This document shows, in pieces, positions 44,546 through 56,384 of a stretch of 64,000 nt of DNA. Source of the DNA: an uncultured Prochlorococcus sp. (GTDB lineage: Bacteria; Cyanobacteriota; Cyanobacteriia; PCC-6307; Cyanobiaceae); the NCBI GenBank assembly GCA_902578845.1, contig CACHEM010000004.1, positions 1 through 64,000 on the forward strand. The letters run 5' to 3'. The position numbers and the translations under genes are program-made. Below the pieces are notes generated by a model. The model saw only the letters and a list, made by a program, of their open reading frames with translations, searched no databases and had not been told where the DNA came from. Numbering within the stretch: position 1 is the first letter of the stretch; every line of letters begins with the position of its first letter.

Positions 44546-46282
44546 TTAACCTTCAAAAACAATACTAAATGTCTCTTTATCTAGATTAAATTTTCTTGTA
44601 GATGAATATAAGATTTCATTATTAATAGTAAATTTAGTATTTATTAATTTGATGCTACTTTTTGGGTGTAATGCTTGTTCGATGTTTCTAGAAACAATAA
44701 TTCCAATCTTTGTACTATTTTCATAATTGGATAAAAATTGAATAAATAATTCTATATTCTTTATCTCTTCATCAGTGATGTTGGAATTGGTTCTATTCTG
44801 ATCATGTAAAATTCGCCAAACTAATTTTGGTCGATTCCAAAAAGCCAATAATCTTGGAGTACTTTCCAGTTTAATATTAATGTTCTTATCACTACAGAAT
44901 TTTAAAACGTTATTTTTTATTGGAACTAGATCAATAGATTTATATTTTCCGTCAAGAAAAATTGATATAAATGGATCGATATTTCTTGAGTTAGAATTAT
45001 CTTCATCAATCATGTGGCCTAGTTTCGTTTTTTTTACACTCAAATAATCTGCATTATTATCGTTTGGACAAATTACTAATGGAACTCTCTCAATAACTTC
45101 TATTCCATAACCACCTAATCCAGCAATCTTTCTAGGATTGTTTGTAAGTAATTTTAGTTTTTTTATCCCTAGATCGGTTAATATCTGTGCCCCAACACCA
45201 TAATTTCTGAGATCAGCTGGAAAACCTAATTTTTCATTAGCTTCTACAGTGTCTAATCCACCATCCTGCAAACTATAAGCTTTTAATTTATTTATTAGAC
45301 CAATACCTCTGCCTTCTTGTCTTAAGTAAACAACAACTCCCTCTTCCTCCTTTTCTATCCTTGATAAAGCAGCTTCCAACTGAGGTCTGCAATCACAACG
45401 TAATGATCCAAAAGCATCACCAGTTAAGCACTCTGAATGCATTCTTACTAGTACAGGTTCGCTTAATTTTGATGATTTTTGTTTAACTAATGCAACGTGC
45501 TCTGAACCATCAAGTTCATTAACATATCCATAAGCTTTGAAATTGCCAAAAATACTTGGGAGAATAGCATCGGATTTTCTAAATACAAATCTCTCAGTTT
45601 GAAACCGATAACTTATTAAATCAGCTATTGATATTAATTTCATTCCCCACTGTTTTGCATACTCTTTAAGTTGTGGAAGTCTTGACATGGAACCGTCAGC
45701 ATTTTGTATTTCACAAATAACTCCAGCGGGATAAAGACCTGACATGGCAGCAATATCAACCGCTGCTTCGGTATGACCTGCCCTTTTTAAAACCCCACCT
45801 TTTTTAGCTCTTAATGGAAAAATATGTCCTGGCCTTCTTAAATCTTCAGGTTTTGTATTTGGGTTTATAGCAACTTGAATTGTCTTAGCCCTGTCTTCAG
45901 CAGAAATTCCAGTAGAAACATTATTTTCAGGGCCAGCATCAATTGATATTGTAAAAGCCGTTTGATTTTCATCTGTATTTCTATCTACCATTAATGGTAA
46001 ATCTAAAGAATCAAGTTTTTCACCTTGCATCGCTAGACATATAAGACCTCGTCCCTCAGTAGCCATAAAATTAATTTGCTGAGGAGTAGCAAACTGAGCC
46101 GCACAAATTAAATCTCCTTCATTTTCTCTTCTTTCATCATCTACTACAATTATGCATTCACCATTCCTTATAGCTGCCAATGCATCGCTAATAGGATCAA
46201 ACTCGATTTTAAAAGAATCATTTATATCCAAAATTGTTCCATTATTTGATTTGGGACTTGTTTCTTTCATTATTCCTATCAA
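44546..46282 (-). CDS. ribBA: bifunctional 3,4-dihydroxy-2-butanone-4-phosphate synthase / GTP cyclohydrolase II
   Basis: The enzyme supplies both precursors of riboflavin. The 578-residue protein has the RibB half with DDERRENEGDLI and RRPGHIFPLRAKKGGVLKRAGHTEA, and the RibA half with the zinc site HSECLTGDAFGSLRCDC and catalytic LRQEGRGIGLINKLKAY. The remaining ~135 C-terminal residues are not part of either domain, as in other cyanobacterial RibBA proteins. The gene lies between a cyclophilin and argC, with convergent and divergent neighbours. Confidence 0.96.
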   Translation of the reverse strand: MIGIMKETSPKSNNGTILDINDSFKIEFDPISDALAAIRNGECIIVVDDERRENEGDLICAAQFATPQQINFMATEGRGLICLAMQGEKLDSLDLPLMVDRNTDENQTAFTISIDAGPENNVSTGISAEDRAKTIQVAINPNTKPEDLRRPGHIFPLRAKKGGVLKRAGHTEAAVDIAAMSGLYPAGVICEIQNADGSMSRLPQLKEYAKQWGMKLISIADLISYRFQTERFVFRKSDAILPSIFGNFKAYGYVNELDGSEHVALVKQKSSKLSEPVLVRMHSECLTGDAFGSLRCDCRPQLEAALSRIEKEEEGVVVYLRQEGRGIGLINKLKAYSLQDGGLDTVEANEKLGFPADLRNYGVGAQILTDLGIKKLKLLTNNPRKIAGLGGYGIEVIERVPLVICPNDNNADYLSVKKTKLGHMIDEDNSNSRNIDPFISIFLDGKYKSIDLVPIKNNVLKFCSDKNINIKLESTPRLLAFWNRPKLVWRILHDQNRTNSNITDEEIKNIELFIQFLSNYENSTKIGIIVSRNIEQALHPKSSIKLINTKFTINNEILYSSTRKFNLDKETFSIVFEG

Positions 46283-46358
46283 TATAGAAAAATAGTGTTT
46301 TAGTTACCTTAAATTCAACACTTTATAATCCTATCTCAAAGTCTGCCAATTCAAAGAA

Positions 46359-47414
46359 ATGAATGTTGCAATAGTAGGTGCTACTGGTTACGGCGGTATT
46401 CAAGCAGTAAATCTTTTAAAAAAAAATAAAAACTACAAAATTTCATTTTTAGGAGGTAATAAAACATCTGGATCAAAATGGAATGATAATTTCCCTTTTA
46501 TTTATCTAGATAATGATCCTTATATAGAAGAAGTTTCGGTAGATAATATTTCAAAAAATTCAGATGTTGCTTTGCTTTGCTTACCAAATGGCCTATCTTC
46601 AACATTGACAAGGAAATTATTAGATCGAGGACTTAAAGTTATAGATTTATCTGCTGATTACAGATATAAGTCTTTAAATGAATGGAAAAATGTATATTCC
46701 AAAGAAGCTTCTATTTATAAAAGGAATGATGATGATTTATGTAAAGAGGCGGTCTACGGTCTTCCTGAAATAAATAAGGAAGCCATTTCAAAGGGAAGAT
46801 TAATTGCCTGTCCAGGATGCTATCCAACATCTGCTCTTATTCCATTAGCTCCTTATCTTTCGCAAGGAATTATTGAAAATGAAGGAATAGTGATTGATTC
46901 TAAAAGCGGAACCTCTGGAGGAGGTCGAGAACCAAACCAAAAGCTACTCTTATCAGAATGTGGTGAAGGCTTATCAGCATATGGATTGATAAACCATAGA
47001 CATACCTCAGAGATCGAGCAAGTAGCATCTATAATTTCTGGAAACAAAATTGAACTGCTTTTTACACCTCATTTGGTTCCAATCTCAAGGGGTATGCATT
47101 CGACTATATATGGGAGATTAAGAGATCCAGGATTAACTTCTGATGATTGCAGAATTCTTTTGGATAACTATTACAGAAATTTCAAAAATATTAAAGTATT
47201 ACCTGTAGATACATACCCTTCAACGAAATGGGTTAAAAATACAAACCAAATTTTCCTTTCTGTTAAAGTTGATATTCGAAATGGAAGGATTATTATTTTA
47301 TCTGCAATTGATAATTTGCTTAAAGGTCAGACTGGGCAAGCAATTCAAAATTTAAATATTATGAGTGGTTTTTCAATGGATGAAGGTCTTGATTTAACTA
47401 ATAATTTTCCATAA
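46359..47414 (+). CDS. argC: N-acetyl-gamma-glutamyl-phosphate reductase
   Basis: ArgC reduces N-acetylglutamyl phosphate to the semialdehyde in arginine synthesis. The 351-residue protein has the Rossmann start VAIVGATGYGGIQAVNLL, the catalytic cysteine in ACPGCYPTSALIPLAP, and the conserved NHRHTSEIEQ. Its last 17 bp overlap the convergent purN gene. It is divergent from ribBA with a 76 bp gap. Confidence 0.96.
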   Translation: MNVAIVGATGYGGIQAVNLLKKNKNYKISFLGGNKTSGSKWNDNFPFIYLDNDPYIEEVSVDNISKNSDVALLCLPNGLSSTLTRKLLDRGLKVIDLSADYRYKSLNEWKNVYSKEASIYKRNDDDLCKEAVYGLPEINKEAISKGRLIACPGCYPTSALIPLAPYLSQGIIENEGIVIDSKSGTSGGGREPNQKLLLSECGEGLSAYGLINHRHTSEIEQVASIISGNKIELLFTPHLVPISRGMHSTIYGRLRDPGLTSDDCRILLDNYYRNFKNIKVLPVDTYPSTKWVKNTNQIFLSVKVDIRNGRIIILSAIDNLLKGQTGQAIQNLNIMSGFSMDEGLDLTNNFP

Positions 47415-48084
47415 AATTACTTCTTATCAAAAAACCAGCTTGAGAGATTGAGTAAGGTAATATTTTATGCTCAAGCATTTGTATTCTTTTGGAAAGTGAT
47501 TCAATATCATCATCATCTCTAATTGACAATGCAGCTTGCATTATCAATGATCCACTATCTACCTGCTCTTCTACAAAATGTACTGAACAACCAGTTATTT
47601 TTGAGCCATTTAATATAGAGTCCTTTATCGCAGAACCACCTTTATATGCGGGAAGTAATGAAGGGTGAATATTTATAATCTTATTCTTGAATCTGTTAAT
47701 AAAAAATGGAGTGACAATTTTCATCCAGCCTGCCATAACCACAAGTTCAACATCGTAATGAATTAAAGTATTTACAATTTCTAATTCAAAAGCTTCTTTT
47801 TGCAGAAAGTCTTTACCTCTTATTATTTTGTAAGGTATTTTTTTACTTTCAGCTCTTTTTATACAGCCGGCTTCATCTTTGTTAGTAATTAAAATTTTTA
47901 TATCTATATCTAATTCTTCTTTTTCTGAGAGATTAATTAATTCCTGAAAGTTTGTTCCTTTCCCAGAAGCAAGTACACCTATTTTTAATTTTGGTGAAAA
48001 TCTTCTAAATTCAGATATCTCAGGAGAAATTATGTAATTAAATGATCTATCCAAAATTTTTATTTTTTCTAATGATAAATTCAT
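47398..48084 (-). CDS. purN: phosphoribosylglycinamide formyltransferase
   Basis: PurN adds a formyl group from formyltetrahydrofolate to GAR in purine synthesis. The 228-residue protein shows the glycine-rich start GVLASGKGTNFQELI near residue 35 and the catalytic IINIHPSLLPAYKGG with downstream GCSVHFVEEQVDSG. The N-terminus is about 30 residues longer than usual. It converges on argC with a 17-bp tail overlap. Confidence 0.94.
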   Translation of the reverse strand: MNLSLEKIKILDRSFNYIISPEISEFRRFSPKLKIGVLASGKGTNFQELINLSEKEELDIDIKILITNKDEAGCIKRAESKKIPYKIIRGKDFLQKEAFELEIVNTLIHYDVELVVMAGWMKIVTPFFINRFKNKIINIHPSLLPAYKGGSAIKDSILNGSKITGCSVHFVEEQVDSGSLIMQAALSIRDDDDIESLSKRIQMLEHKILPYSISQAGFLIRSNFMENY

Positions 48085-48234
48085 ATGAAATAAATAAAAC
48101 CCTCAATTTCAATTGTTTATATTCAAAAACATATTTATTTGAAGATAATAATTTAAACAAATTTAAATGATTCAAATCTATGTACTATTCCTATAGATAT
48201 AATTGAACAATAATTAAAGAAACAAATATATAAA

Positions 48235-49818
48235 ATGAATGAAGATTTAAACTCTTGGGATAAATTTTGTAATTATCTTTGGTTTGATAAAAAATTAAAT
48301 ATTTGGTTAGACATAAGCAAAATTAATTTCACAAGTAAAGAGATAAAAAATTTAGAAGAAAAATTTAAAGATGTTTTTTCATCAATAAACGAATTAGAAA
48401 ATGGTGCAATCTCAAATATTGATGAAAATAGACAAGTTGGACATTATTGGCTTAGAAATCCATCAATTTCACCCTCTTCAAAAATAGGAGAGGAAATTAG
48501 AGCAGATATTAATGCAATCTCTGAATTTGGAAAACAAATCTTAAAAGGAGATATTAAGAATAAGAATAATCAGCATTATACTGATGTTTTATGGATAGGA
48601 ATTGGTGGAAGTGGGTTAGGACCATTACTTATTACAGAGTCACTACAGAAGTGTTCTAGAGGGTTAAAATTTTCTTATATCGATAATGTTGATCCTTTTT
48701 TAATTAGCGAAAAGTTAGAAGAGTTATCTGAAAAATTATCAACAACATTATTTGTAGTAGTAAGCAAATCAGGTGGCACGCCTGAACCTAGAATTGCTAT
48801 GGAAATTATTAAAAGTCACTGCGAAAGCAATTCTCTTGAATGGAATTCTAATGCTATAGCTATAACTATGAAAGATAGTAAGTTATTTAAAAAAGCCACT
48901 TCTGAAAATTGGTTAAAAATATTTAATTTACAAGATTGGGTTGGAGGAAGAACTAGTATTACAAGCTCTGTGGGATTACTTCCATTAGCTCTTATTAATG
49001 AAAATATATCTGAATTTATTAGAGGTGCATCATTAATGGATGAAGCCACCCGTATAAGTGACTTTAAAAATAATCCAGCAGCACTATTATCATCCGCATG
49101 GTATTTAACTGGGGATGGCATTGGCAAGAGAGATATGGTCGTATTACCTTATAGAGATAGGTTACAGGTATTTAGTAAATATCTCCAGCAATTAGTAATG
49201 GAATCATTAGGAAAGAAATTTAATAGGAATGGTGAAGTAGTTAATCAAGGTATTTCCGTTTTTGGTAATAAAGGATCTACAGATCAACATGCTTATGTTC
49301 AGCAACTGAGAGATGGTATTGATAATTTCTTTTGTATTTTTATTGAATTATTAGATACTCCATCTACTAATATTTTTGATGAAAAAGAGAATCCTAAAGA
49401 ATATCTTTCTGGTTTTTTGCAAGGAACCAGATCAGCACTCTCTAGTGAAAACAGACAAAGTATCACTATCACGTTAGAAAAGTTAAATTGTTTTTCACTA
49501 GGTGCCTTAATCGCTTTATTTGAGAGGGCTGTTTCCTTCTACGCCGAATTGGTAAATATAAATGCATATGATCAACCTGGAGTTGAGGCTGGAAAGAAAG
49601 CAGCCGCAAATATTATTGAGTATCAACAAAAAGTAAGTAATTTATTAGACGAAGGTGGCGAATATTCTATAAATGACATAACGTCATTATTTGATAATTC
49701 AGTGAGTGAACCTATATTTTTCATAATCCGTGAAATGTGTTTCGGTAATGATAATTATTTAGTTAAGGGCGATTGGTCAAATCCAAATTCATTAGTTATT
49801 CAAAAAATAAATTCTTAA
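48235..49818 (+). CDS. pgi: glucose-6-phosphate isomerase
   Basis: PGI interconverts glucose-6-phosphate and fructose-6-phosphate at the junction of glycogen metabolism, glycolysis and the pentose phosphate routes. The 527-residue protein has the SIS-domain signatures [56 protein letters not shown] and the C-terminal [13 protein letters not shown]. It overlaps leuS by 4 bp, tail to tail. Confidence 0.96.
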   Translation: MNEDLNSWDKFCNYLWFDKKLNIWLDISKINFTSKEIKNLEEKFKDVFSSINELENGAISNIDENRQVGHYWLRNPSISPSSKIGEEIRADINAISEFGKQILKGDIKNKNNQHYTDVLWIGIGGSGLGPLLITESLQKCSRGLKFSYIDNVDPFLISEKLEELSEKLSTTLFVVVSKSGGTPEPRIAMEIIKSHCESNSLEWNSNAIAITMKDSKLFKKATSENWLKIFNLQDWVGGRTSITSSVGLLPLALINENISEFIRGASLMDEATRISDFKNNPAALLSSAWYLTGDGIGKRDMVVLPYRDRLQVFSKYLQQLVMESLGKKFNRNGEVVNQGISVFGNKGSTDQHAYVQQLRDGIDNFFCIFIELLDTPSTNIFDEKENPKEYLSGFLQGTRSALSSENRQSITITLEKLNCFSLGALIALFERAVSFYAELVNINAYDQPGVEAGKKAAANIIEYQQKVSNLLDEGGEYSINDITSLFDNSVSEPIFFIIREMCFGNDNYLVKGDWSNPNSLVIQKINS

Positions 49819-52385
49819 ACAACAATATTCATAATTTTTCCTTTAACAATAATTATTTTTCTTATTTCCTTATTTTGTGTCCATTTTAATATGTTAGGTC
49901 TTTTAAGAGTAAATTCTTTAATTTGATCTTCACTCATATCATTATTTATATTTACTTTGTCTCTAACTTTTCCATTAACTTGTATAACTAGTTCATATGA
50001 ATCTTCCTTTAGTGCCTCGGCATTAAATGAAGGCCAGTGTTCTAAATGCACAGATTTTTTAAATCCTAAAAGATGCCATACTTCTTCTGCAATATGAGGT
50101 GCAAATGGAGCCAACAAAATACAAAATGTTTTTAAAGCATCAATTTTTAAATTATTGTTTACTTCATTAATGGAATTTGATAATGAATTATAAAACTTCA
50201 TTAGTTCTGAAATCGCAGTATTAAATTGGTTATTTAATATGTCATTTGAAATTTCTTTTATAGCGATATTCATTGACTTTATTAAACTTTTTTCTTTATC
50301 TGGATAGGAATTAGATTTACTATTAATATCTTTTGCACAATTTATATAAAGCTTCCAAATCCTGCTTAAAAATCTAAATTGTCCTTCAACATCTGTATCT
50401 CCCCATTCCAAATCTTTTTCTGGGGGTGCTTTAAATAATATAAACATTCTTGCTGTATCTGCTCCATATTTTTTAATTACTGATTCAGGGTCTATTCCAT
50501 TGTATTTAGACTTAGACATCTTCTCGAAAAGAACTTCGAGTTTAGAATTGTCTATTGGATCTTTAGGATTTGATAAGTCAGAAATATCGGAAGGAGAAAC
50601 ATATTTACCAGTTTGATTGTTTTTATAGGCTGCGGCCTGAACCATTCCTTGCGTTAATAGTTTTTTGAAAGGTTCATCAATATCAAATAGTTCATTATCT
50701 CGCAATGCTTTAGTAAAAAATCTTGCATATAACAAATGCAATATTGCATGCTCTACTCCTCCAACATATTGATCTACAGGCAACCACTTATTAATTTCAT
50801 TCTTTTCAAATGGCATAGTAGAACATTTTGAAGATGGGTATCTTAAAAAATACCAAGATGAACACATGAAAGTGTCCATAGTATCAGTTTCTTTTCTTGC
50901 CGCTATTCCACATTTTGGACATGTTGTATTTATCCAATTATTATTATCACCTAAAGCATTAATCTTGTTAGCAGAGATTTCTATATCTTTTGGCAATGAA
51001 ACAGGCAAATCCGATTGGTTTAAAGGAACAGCTCCACATTTTTTGCAATTAACGATGGGTATCGGACATCCCCAATATCTTTGTCTAGATATTAACCAAT
51101 CTCTTAAACGATATTGAATCTTATTTTCGGCCCAACCATTATTTACTCCCTCCTCTGAGATTTTTAATTTAGCAATAGTATTTACTATTCCATTGTATTG
51201 TTTTGAATTAACAAGAAATCCATTTTCCACATAAGCTTCATCAAGATCTTGAGTTTGTTCATTTTGATCCTTTATTATTACCTGTCTAATATCAATATTA
51301 TTTTTCTTAGCAAATTCAAAATCTCTTTGATCATGAGCAGGCACGCCCATAACAGCGCCTGTACCGTATTCATCGAGGACATAACTTGCAACCCAAATAG
51401 GAATAGCTTCAGAATTAACTGGATTTATTGCTATTAAGCTAGTTTTTATTCCAAATTTTTCAAGTTCATTATTTTTATTATTTTTCAAATATTGTTTAAG
51501 ATTTTCTATATCTTGTATGGTTTCTTGATCAGAAATTTTTTTAATTAATGAATGATTAACAGAAATTGCTAAATAAGTAACTCCAAATAAAGTATCTGGC
51601 CTTGTTGTAAATACAGTTATTTTCTTTTCTGGATTGGTATTGATATTGAAATTAATATTTGTACCAATTGACTTTCCAATCCAATTATCTTGCATTATTT
51701 TTACTCTTTCTGGCCAGTTATCTAATTTTTCTAAATCATTCAATAACTCATCCGCATAATTAGTAATTCTTAAAAACCATTGCTTTAATAATTTTTTTTC
51801 AACTACTGCCCCAGATCTCCAAGATTTACCCTCTGAGTCAACTTGTTCATTCGCTAGGACTGTATTATCTATAGGATCCCAATTAACTTCTGATTCCTTT
51901 TGATAAACAAGACCTGCCTTGTATAACTCTAAAAATAGATATTGAGTCCAAACATAATAATTTTCATCACATGTTGCAAATTCCCTATCCCAATCAACTG
52001 ATAGTCCCAAAAGGTTTAATTGTGACTTCATATGAGAAATATTTTTTTTAGTCCAGACACTTGGACTAATTCCTCTTTCAATCGCTGCATTCTCAGCAGG
52101 CAAACCAAAAGCGTCCCAACCCATTGGATGTAAAACAGATTTACCCTTAAACCTTTGGAATCGAGCTATTAAGTCTGTAATAACATAATTCCTAACATGT
52201 CCCATATGAAGATTACCTGAAGGGTAGGGAAACATTGATAAGGCATAAAATTTATCGCTATTCTCAGTTAATTCATCTGTTTTGTATAAATTGTTTTTTG
52301 TCCATATTGACTGCCATTTTTTTTCTATTTCAGTTGGATTATATAAATTGGTATCAGCCTCATATTGTTTTTCTGGAGAAATCAC
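49815..52385 (-). CDS. leuS: leucyl-tRNA synthetase
   Basis: Class I synthetase of 856 residues, charging tRNA-Leu. The HIGH-equivalent is [15 protein letters not shown] near residue 55 and the KMSKS loop is [10 protein letters not shown] near residue 625. The editing domain is present ([14 protein letters not shown] and [14 protein letters not shown]), as are zinc-type cysteines ([20 protein letters not shown]). It is divergent from dapF by 107 bp. Confidence 0.97.
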   Translation of the reverse strand: MISPEKQYEADTNLYNPTEIEKKWQSIWTKNNLYKTDELTENSDKFYALSMFPYPSGNLHMGHVRNYVITDLIARFQRFKGKSVLHPMGWDAFGLPAENAAIERGISPSVWTKKNISHMKSQLNLLGLSVDWDREFATCDENYYVWTQYLFLELYKAGLVYQKESEVNWDPIDNTVLANEQVDSEGKSWRSGAVVEKKLLKQWFLRITNYADELLNDLEKLDNWPERVKIMQDNWIGKSIGTNINFNINTNPEKKITVFTTRPDTLFGVTYLAISVNHSLIKKISDQETIQDIENLKQYLKNNKNNELEKFGIKTSLIAINPVNSEAIPIWVASYVLDEYGTGAVMGVPAHDQRDFEFAKKNNIDIRQVIIKDQNEQTQDLDEAYVENGFLVNSKQYNGIVNTIAKLKISEEGVNNGWAENKIQYRLRDWLISRQRYWGCPIPIVNCKKCGAVPLNQSDLPVSLPKDIEISANKINALGDNNNWINTTCPKCGIAARKETDTMDTFMCSSWYFLRYPSSKCSTMPFEKNEINKWLPVDQYVGGVEHAILHLLYARFFTKALRDNELFDIDEPFKKLLTQGMVQAAAYKNNQTGKYVSPSDISDLSNPKDPIDNSKLEVLFEKMSKSKYNGIDPESVIKKYGADTARMFILFKAPPEKDLEWGDTDVEGQFRFLSRIWKLYINCAKDINSKSNSYPDKEKSLIKSMNIAIKEISNDILNNQFNTAISELMKFYNSLSNSINEVNNNLKIDALKTFCILLAPFAPHIAEEVWHLLGFKKSVHLEHWPSFNAEALKEDSYELVIQVNGKVRDKVNINNDMSEDQIKEFTLKRPNILKWTQNKEIRKIIIVKGKIMNIVV

Positions 52386-52492
52386 TTAATTTTTATTTGT
52401 TAAATTATTATTTTAATATCCATTGTATAAAATAGAAATAGATTGTTAAAAGCAATAATTTATAATTAAAATTTAAAATATATTATCTACAA

Positions 52493-53353
52493 ATGAAAAA
52501 TATAACTTTTGAAAAATATCAAGGTAACGGAAATGATTTCGTAATAATAGATTCTAGAGGAAATGAATTATATAAAAATTACAAGAAAAATAAAATATTT
52601 GATATAAAAAAAATTTGCAACAGGCAATTTGGTATTGGAGCAGATGGTTTGATTTTTATAGAAGAACCTAATGAAGATAATTATGCAAAAATGATAATTT
52701 TTAATTCTGATGGTTCTGAAGCACAAATGTGTGGAAATGGAATTAGGTGTTTAGTTGAGTATCTCCACGTAAATGATTCAATGAATTATAAAAATATAGA
52801 ATATAAAATTGAGACTAAAGCAGGTTTAAAAATTGCAAAATATATAAATGATGAAATTACAGTAAAAATGGGAGTTCCAATTTTAGAATGTCAAAATATA
52901 CCAACAACAATTGAAAAAAAAATAAATTCAATTCCTTCACACGAATTTATTGAGAAAGATTTTAATAATATGGGTTATGCCGTAGGAATGGGAAATCCTC
53001 ATTTAATATTCTTTGTAAAAGACATAGAGTCAATTGTTCTTTCCAGACTTGGTCCTATATTTGAAAAAAATGAATTATTTCCTGAAAAAACTAATGTACA
53101 TTTTTGTCAAATTTTAAATAGAGATAATATCAAAGTAAAAGTATGGGAAAGGGGTGCAGGACCAACCTTAGCTTGTGGAACAGGTGCCTGTGCTATCCAT
53201 GTAGCAGCTTATAAATTAGACCTTTGTAATTCACAAACCATAGTAACCTTACCAGGAGGTAATCTTAAAATTGATTGGTCAAATGACGATTGTGAAGTCA
53301 TGATGACCGGTAATGCTAAAAAGGTTTTCTCAGGATCATTGTTAGTAAATTAA
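52493..53353 (+). CDS. dapF: diaminopimelate epimerase
   Basis: DapF makes meso-diaminopimelate for lysine and peptidoglycan. The 286-residue protein has the two catalytic cysteines in QMCGNGIRCLVEYL and LACGTGACAIHVAA, plus FEKYQGNGNDFVIID and NPHLIFFV. The stop codon overlaps the next start by one base (TAATG), so it is translationally coupled to the cysteine desulfurase gene. Confidence 0.97.
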   Translation: MKNITFEKYQGNGNDFVIIDSRGNELYKNYKKNKIFDIKKICNRQFGIGADGLIFIEEPNEDNYAKMIIFNSDGSEAQMCGNGIRCLVEYLHVNDSMNYKNIEYKIETKAGLKIAKYINDEITVKMGVPILECQNIPTTIEKKINSIPSHEFIEKDFNNMGYAVGMGNPHLIFFVKDIESIVLSRLGPIFEKNELFPEKTNVHFCQILNRDNIKVKVWERGAGPTLACGTGACAIHVAAYKLDLCNSQTIVTLPGGNLKIDWSNDDCEVMMTGNAKKVFSGSLLVN

Positions 53354-54525
53354 TGGAAAATAATTTTATCTATTTAGATAATGCATCCACAACACCATTA
53401 TCTGAGAATGTTTTAAATATAATTAATTCAACTTACAGGAATTATTGGCATAACCCTTCATCTACATATGAGCTAGGGATAAAATGCTCTACATATCTTG
53501 AAAAAATTAGATCTAAAATTGCTTATATATTTGAAGCAGATCCAGAGGATATAATTTTTACATCTGGTTCTTCGGAATCGACAAATATTGTATTTAATAA
53601 TATTTATGAGAACTTTAAAATTGGTAGGGTTATTATTTCAAATGTTGAACATCAAGCAACAACTATTTGTGCTAATAAACTAAGAAAACAAAATTGGGAT
53701 ATTTACGAATTGACGGTAAATAATGATGGAATTATAAATATTTCTAATATCGAAAAAATTTTAAACAATGATACTAAGCTTGTTTCAATTATCTGGGGAC
53801 AAAGTGAAATTGGGACAATACAACCTGTCCAATTTATTGGTTCCAAATGTGAAGAATTAAATATAATGTTTCATTTAGATGGAACTCAAATATTAAGTAA
53901 TGGAATTTTTAGTTGGAAAGATCTTAAATGTGATTTTTTAAGTTTATCTGCTCATAAATTTGGAGGTCCAAAAGGTATCGGTATTCTCTTAACAAAAGAA
54001 AAGTCTAGACAAATTTTAAAAAATAATGACATATCACTTACTCAGGAATTCTCAATTAGACAAGGTACACAAGCTTTGCCATTAATCGCTGGAATGTATG
54101 AATCAATAAAGAATATTAAAGGAAAAATAAAATTATATGATTACATAACTGAATTTCCTTCTAATAATATTAATAAACTTAAAAATTATTTTTTTCAAAA
54201 AATTAAGGATAATAATCATATAAAGATTACTGGTAGTATTAACCAAAGACTTCCCAATCATATTTCGTTTCTACTATTAAATAAACTATTTGAGCCTATA
54301 AAGGCCTATAAGATTGTTAATTTCATGTCAGAAAATAAAATTGCCATAAGTAGTGGAAGTGCTTGTTCAAGCTCATCTGGGAAACCTAGCTCAACACTTA
54401 AAAATATTGGTTTAAAAGATGATCAACTATATTCAAACATTCGTGTTACTTTAGGTTCAATAAACAATAAGTCAGAAATAGATAAATTTTTAGAACTTAT
54501 TCAAATATGTATTGACAAATTTTAA
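53353..54525 (+). CDS. cysteine desulfurase-like aminotransferase class V protein
   Basis: The 390-residue PLP enzyme resembles NifS/IscS, which release sulfur from cysteine for Fe-S clusters and tRNA thiolation. It begins FIYLDNASTTPLSENVL, has the His contact NVEHQATTIC, the Schiff-base lysine in LSAHKFGGPKGIGILL, and the persulfide cysteine loop SSGSACSSSSGKPSSTL. No iscU or sufE is nearby. It is coupled to dapF and DUF1995 by one-base overlaps on each side. IscS-like function is inferred, the substrate not proven. Confidence 0.9.
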   Translation: MENNFIYLDNASTTPLSENVLNIINSTYRNYWHNPSSTYELGIKCSTYLEKIRSKIAYIFEADPEDIIFTSGSSESTNIVFNNIYENFKIGRVIISNVEHQATTICANKLRKQNWDIYELTVNNDGIINISNIEKILNNDTKLVSIIWGQSEIGTIQPVQFIGSKCEELNIMFHLDGTQILSNGIFSWKDLKCDFLSLSAHKFGGPKGIGILLTKEKSRQILKNNDISLTQEFSIRQGTQALPLIAGMYESIKNIKGKIKLYDYITEFPSNNINKLKNYFFQKIKDNNHIKITGSINQRLPNHISFLLLNKLFEPIKAYKIVNFMSENKIAISSGSACSSSSGKPSSTLKNIGLKDDQLYSNIRVTLGSINNKSEIDKFLELIQICIDKF

Positions 54526-55151
54526 TGGACACCGATTACAGACTACCTAAAGATTTAAATGAATCTCTTAAGAATATGGAGGATGCAATTATTCCAAGTT
54601 TATTAGATTCAAATAAAAGATTTACTATAGAATTTAATTTTGAAGGATTGAAATTTAACAGAATTGGAATAACTATCTATAAGATATTGTCTAAAAATAA
54701 TAATGTATTCATAACATTTGCTGATCAAGGTGCAGTGGCTTTGGCTCAAAGAGACTATCCAGATATCAAAGATAAAATCTTTACTTTTAAATCATTTAAT
54801 GAATCAAATAATATAAATAATATTGATAGTACAATGATATCGATACTACCTCAGACATATGATTTCGATTCATTTGAACCAATGTCTGATAATTATCAAG
54901 GTAGGCATTATTCATTAAATCCAAAATTTGAAGATGCCAATATTGGTATAGGAAGTGTTATTAGAGAGCGACGTAAAAACTTTGTCAAAACATGGAAAAA
55001 TATTTATTTTCTGCAGCCTTTAAATAAAGCTGCTCTTATGCATATTTATCCAAATAACTGGATGCTTTTCAAAGAAAAAAATAAAAGATATTTTTTTAAA
55101 AAAGAATTTGAAATTAAGCCAGACAATGAATCTATTTTTGTAAATTTATAG
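54525..55151 (+). CDS. DUF1995-family protein
   Basis: A soluble protein of 208 residues starting MDTDYRLPKDLNESLKNMEDA. The middle shows FEGLKFNRIGITIYKIL and the later REGRRKNFVKTWKN-like element (RERRKNFVKTWKNIYFLQPL). The layout matches DUF1995, a cyanobacterial and plastid family whose function is not established. The ATG shares one base with the stop of the cysteine desulfurase, which suggests co-translation. Confidence 0.83.
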   Translation: MDTDYRLPKDLNESLKNMEDAIIPSLLDSNKRFTIEFNFEGLKFNRIGITIYKILSKNNNVFITFADQGAVALAQRDYPDIKDKIFTFKSFNESNNINNIDSTMISILPQTYDFDSFEPMSDNYQGRHYSLNPKFEDANIGIGSVIRERRKNFVKTWKNIYFLQPLNKAALMHIYPNNWMLFKEKNKRYFFKKEFEIKPDNESIFVNL

Positions 55152-55152
55152 A

Positions 55153-56376
55153 TTGAATGTGATAAAAAAAATATATTTATTTATCTTAATTGTTCTTGTT
55201 TTAGTAACATCTCCTTTCTTAATAAGATATTTACTTGCAAATCAGAAAATAACTATTTTAAATAGTATTTATTTTAATTTCCCGGGAATAATTACTAAAA
55301 ACAAAATATGTCCTACTTATGATGCTTTATTGAATCAAACACTTGATGATTCTTTTAGTGTATCAATTATTAATAATAAAGGGGAAATAATAAGTTCCTA
55401 CAATGAAAATGTTCCTAGGTTACCAGCATCTAATCAAAAACTATTCTCATCAGCTTATGTTTTAAGTAAATACAAATTAAATAATAATTTAAAAACTTCC
55501 TTATTTAAAAATAAAAACGATTATTATTTACAAGGTCAAGGTGATCCAGATCTTAATTATGAACATATAATCGAACTAATTTCAAATGTTAAAGAAAATA
55601 AAATTATTAACTTTAATATTGTAGAAATTGATTCAAAATTATATTGGCCTAATGGTTGGACAAATACTGATAAACTTTACGAATATGGATCTCCAATTAC
55701 ATCTCTTGCAATAGAAAGTAATCACAATAAATATGATGATATTTATGCATTAAAAGATTTTATTAAAAATTATTTAAAAAATAAATTTCCAAATTCAAAA
55801 ATATATATAAATTTTTTTGATTCAGAAAAAACTTTTTATTTAAAAAATATTAAAGAGATAAATAAAATATATTCAACTCCAATTCTTTCATTATTAAGTC
55901 TAACAAATTCTGAAAGCCATAATTTTACGGCTGAATCTCTCTTTAAAAATGCCTCAAATACATGGAATGATAATAAGTATATAAAATTGAAAAGATGGCT
56001 TGAAAATAAAGGCCTCCCAGCAACTAACGCATACTTTGCAGATGCTAGTGGATTGTCTCGGAAAAATAAAATTACAACAAGGTTAGTTGTATTGTTTTTA
56101 GATAAAATGAGATATTTTAATGATTTTAAAGCTTATCAATCTACACTTTCAATTACAGGAGTAAGAGGAACATTAGCTAAAAGATTTGTAAATAGTGAAT
56201 TGTCTGGAAAGTTTATTGGTAAAACGGGGACTCTTTCAAATGTCTTTGCATTATCTGGCTTTTTATATAAAAATGAAAAGCCAATAATTATAAGCATTAT
56301 CCAAAATTCTAATAAAATTGATAAAGAAAAAGCTTTTAAATTATTACGTGATCTTTATTACTTGAAATCTTGTTAA
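55153..56376 (+). CDS. dacB: D-alanyl-D-alanine carboxypeptidase, S13 family (DacB/PBP4 type)
   Basis: Peptidoglycan carboxypeptidase/endopeptidase of the S13 family. The 407-residue protein has an N-terminal signal or anchor helix, the active-site SxxK motif in PASNQKLFSSAY, a SxN motif in ESHNFTAESLF and the KTG triad in GKTGTLSNVF. Start is TTG 55153 or GTG 55159. Large PBP4 insert domains are reduced, as in other cyanobacterial copies. It follows DUF1995 by one base and converges with coaD. Confidence 0.9.
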   Translation: MNVIKKIYLFILIVLVLVTSPFLIRYLLANQKITILNSIYFNFPGIITKNKICPTYDALLNQTLDDSFSVSIINNKGEIISSYNENVPRLPASNQKLFSSAYVLSKYKLNNNLKTSLFKNKNDYYLQGQGDPDLNYEHIIELISNVKENKIINFNIVEIDSKLYWPNGWTNTDKLYEYGSPITSLAIESNHNKYDDIYALKDFIKNYLKNKFPNSKIYINFFDSEKTFYLKNIKEINKIYSTPILSLLSLTNSESHNFTAESLFKNASNTWNDNKYIKLKRWLENKGLPATNAYFADASGLSRKNKITTRLVVLFLDKMRYFNDFKAYQSTLSITGVRGTLAKRFVNSELSGKFIGKTGTLSNVFALSGFLYKNEKPIIISIIQNSNKIDKEKAFKLLRDLYYLKSC

Positions 56377-56384
56377 TAAAAAAA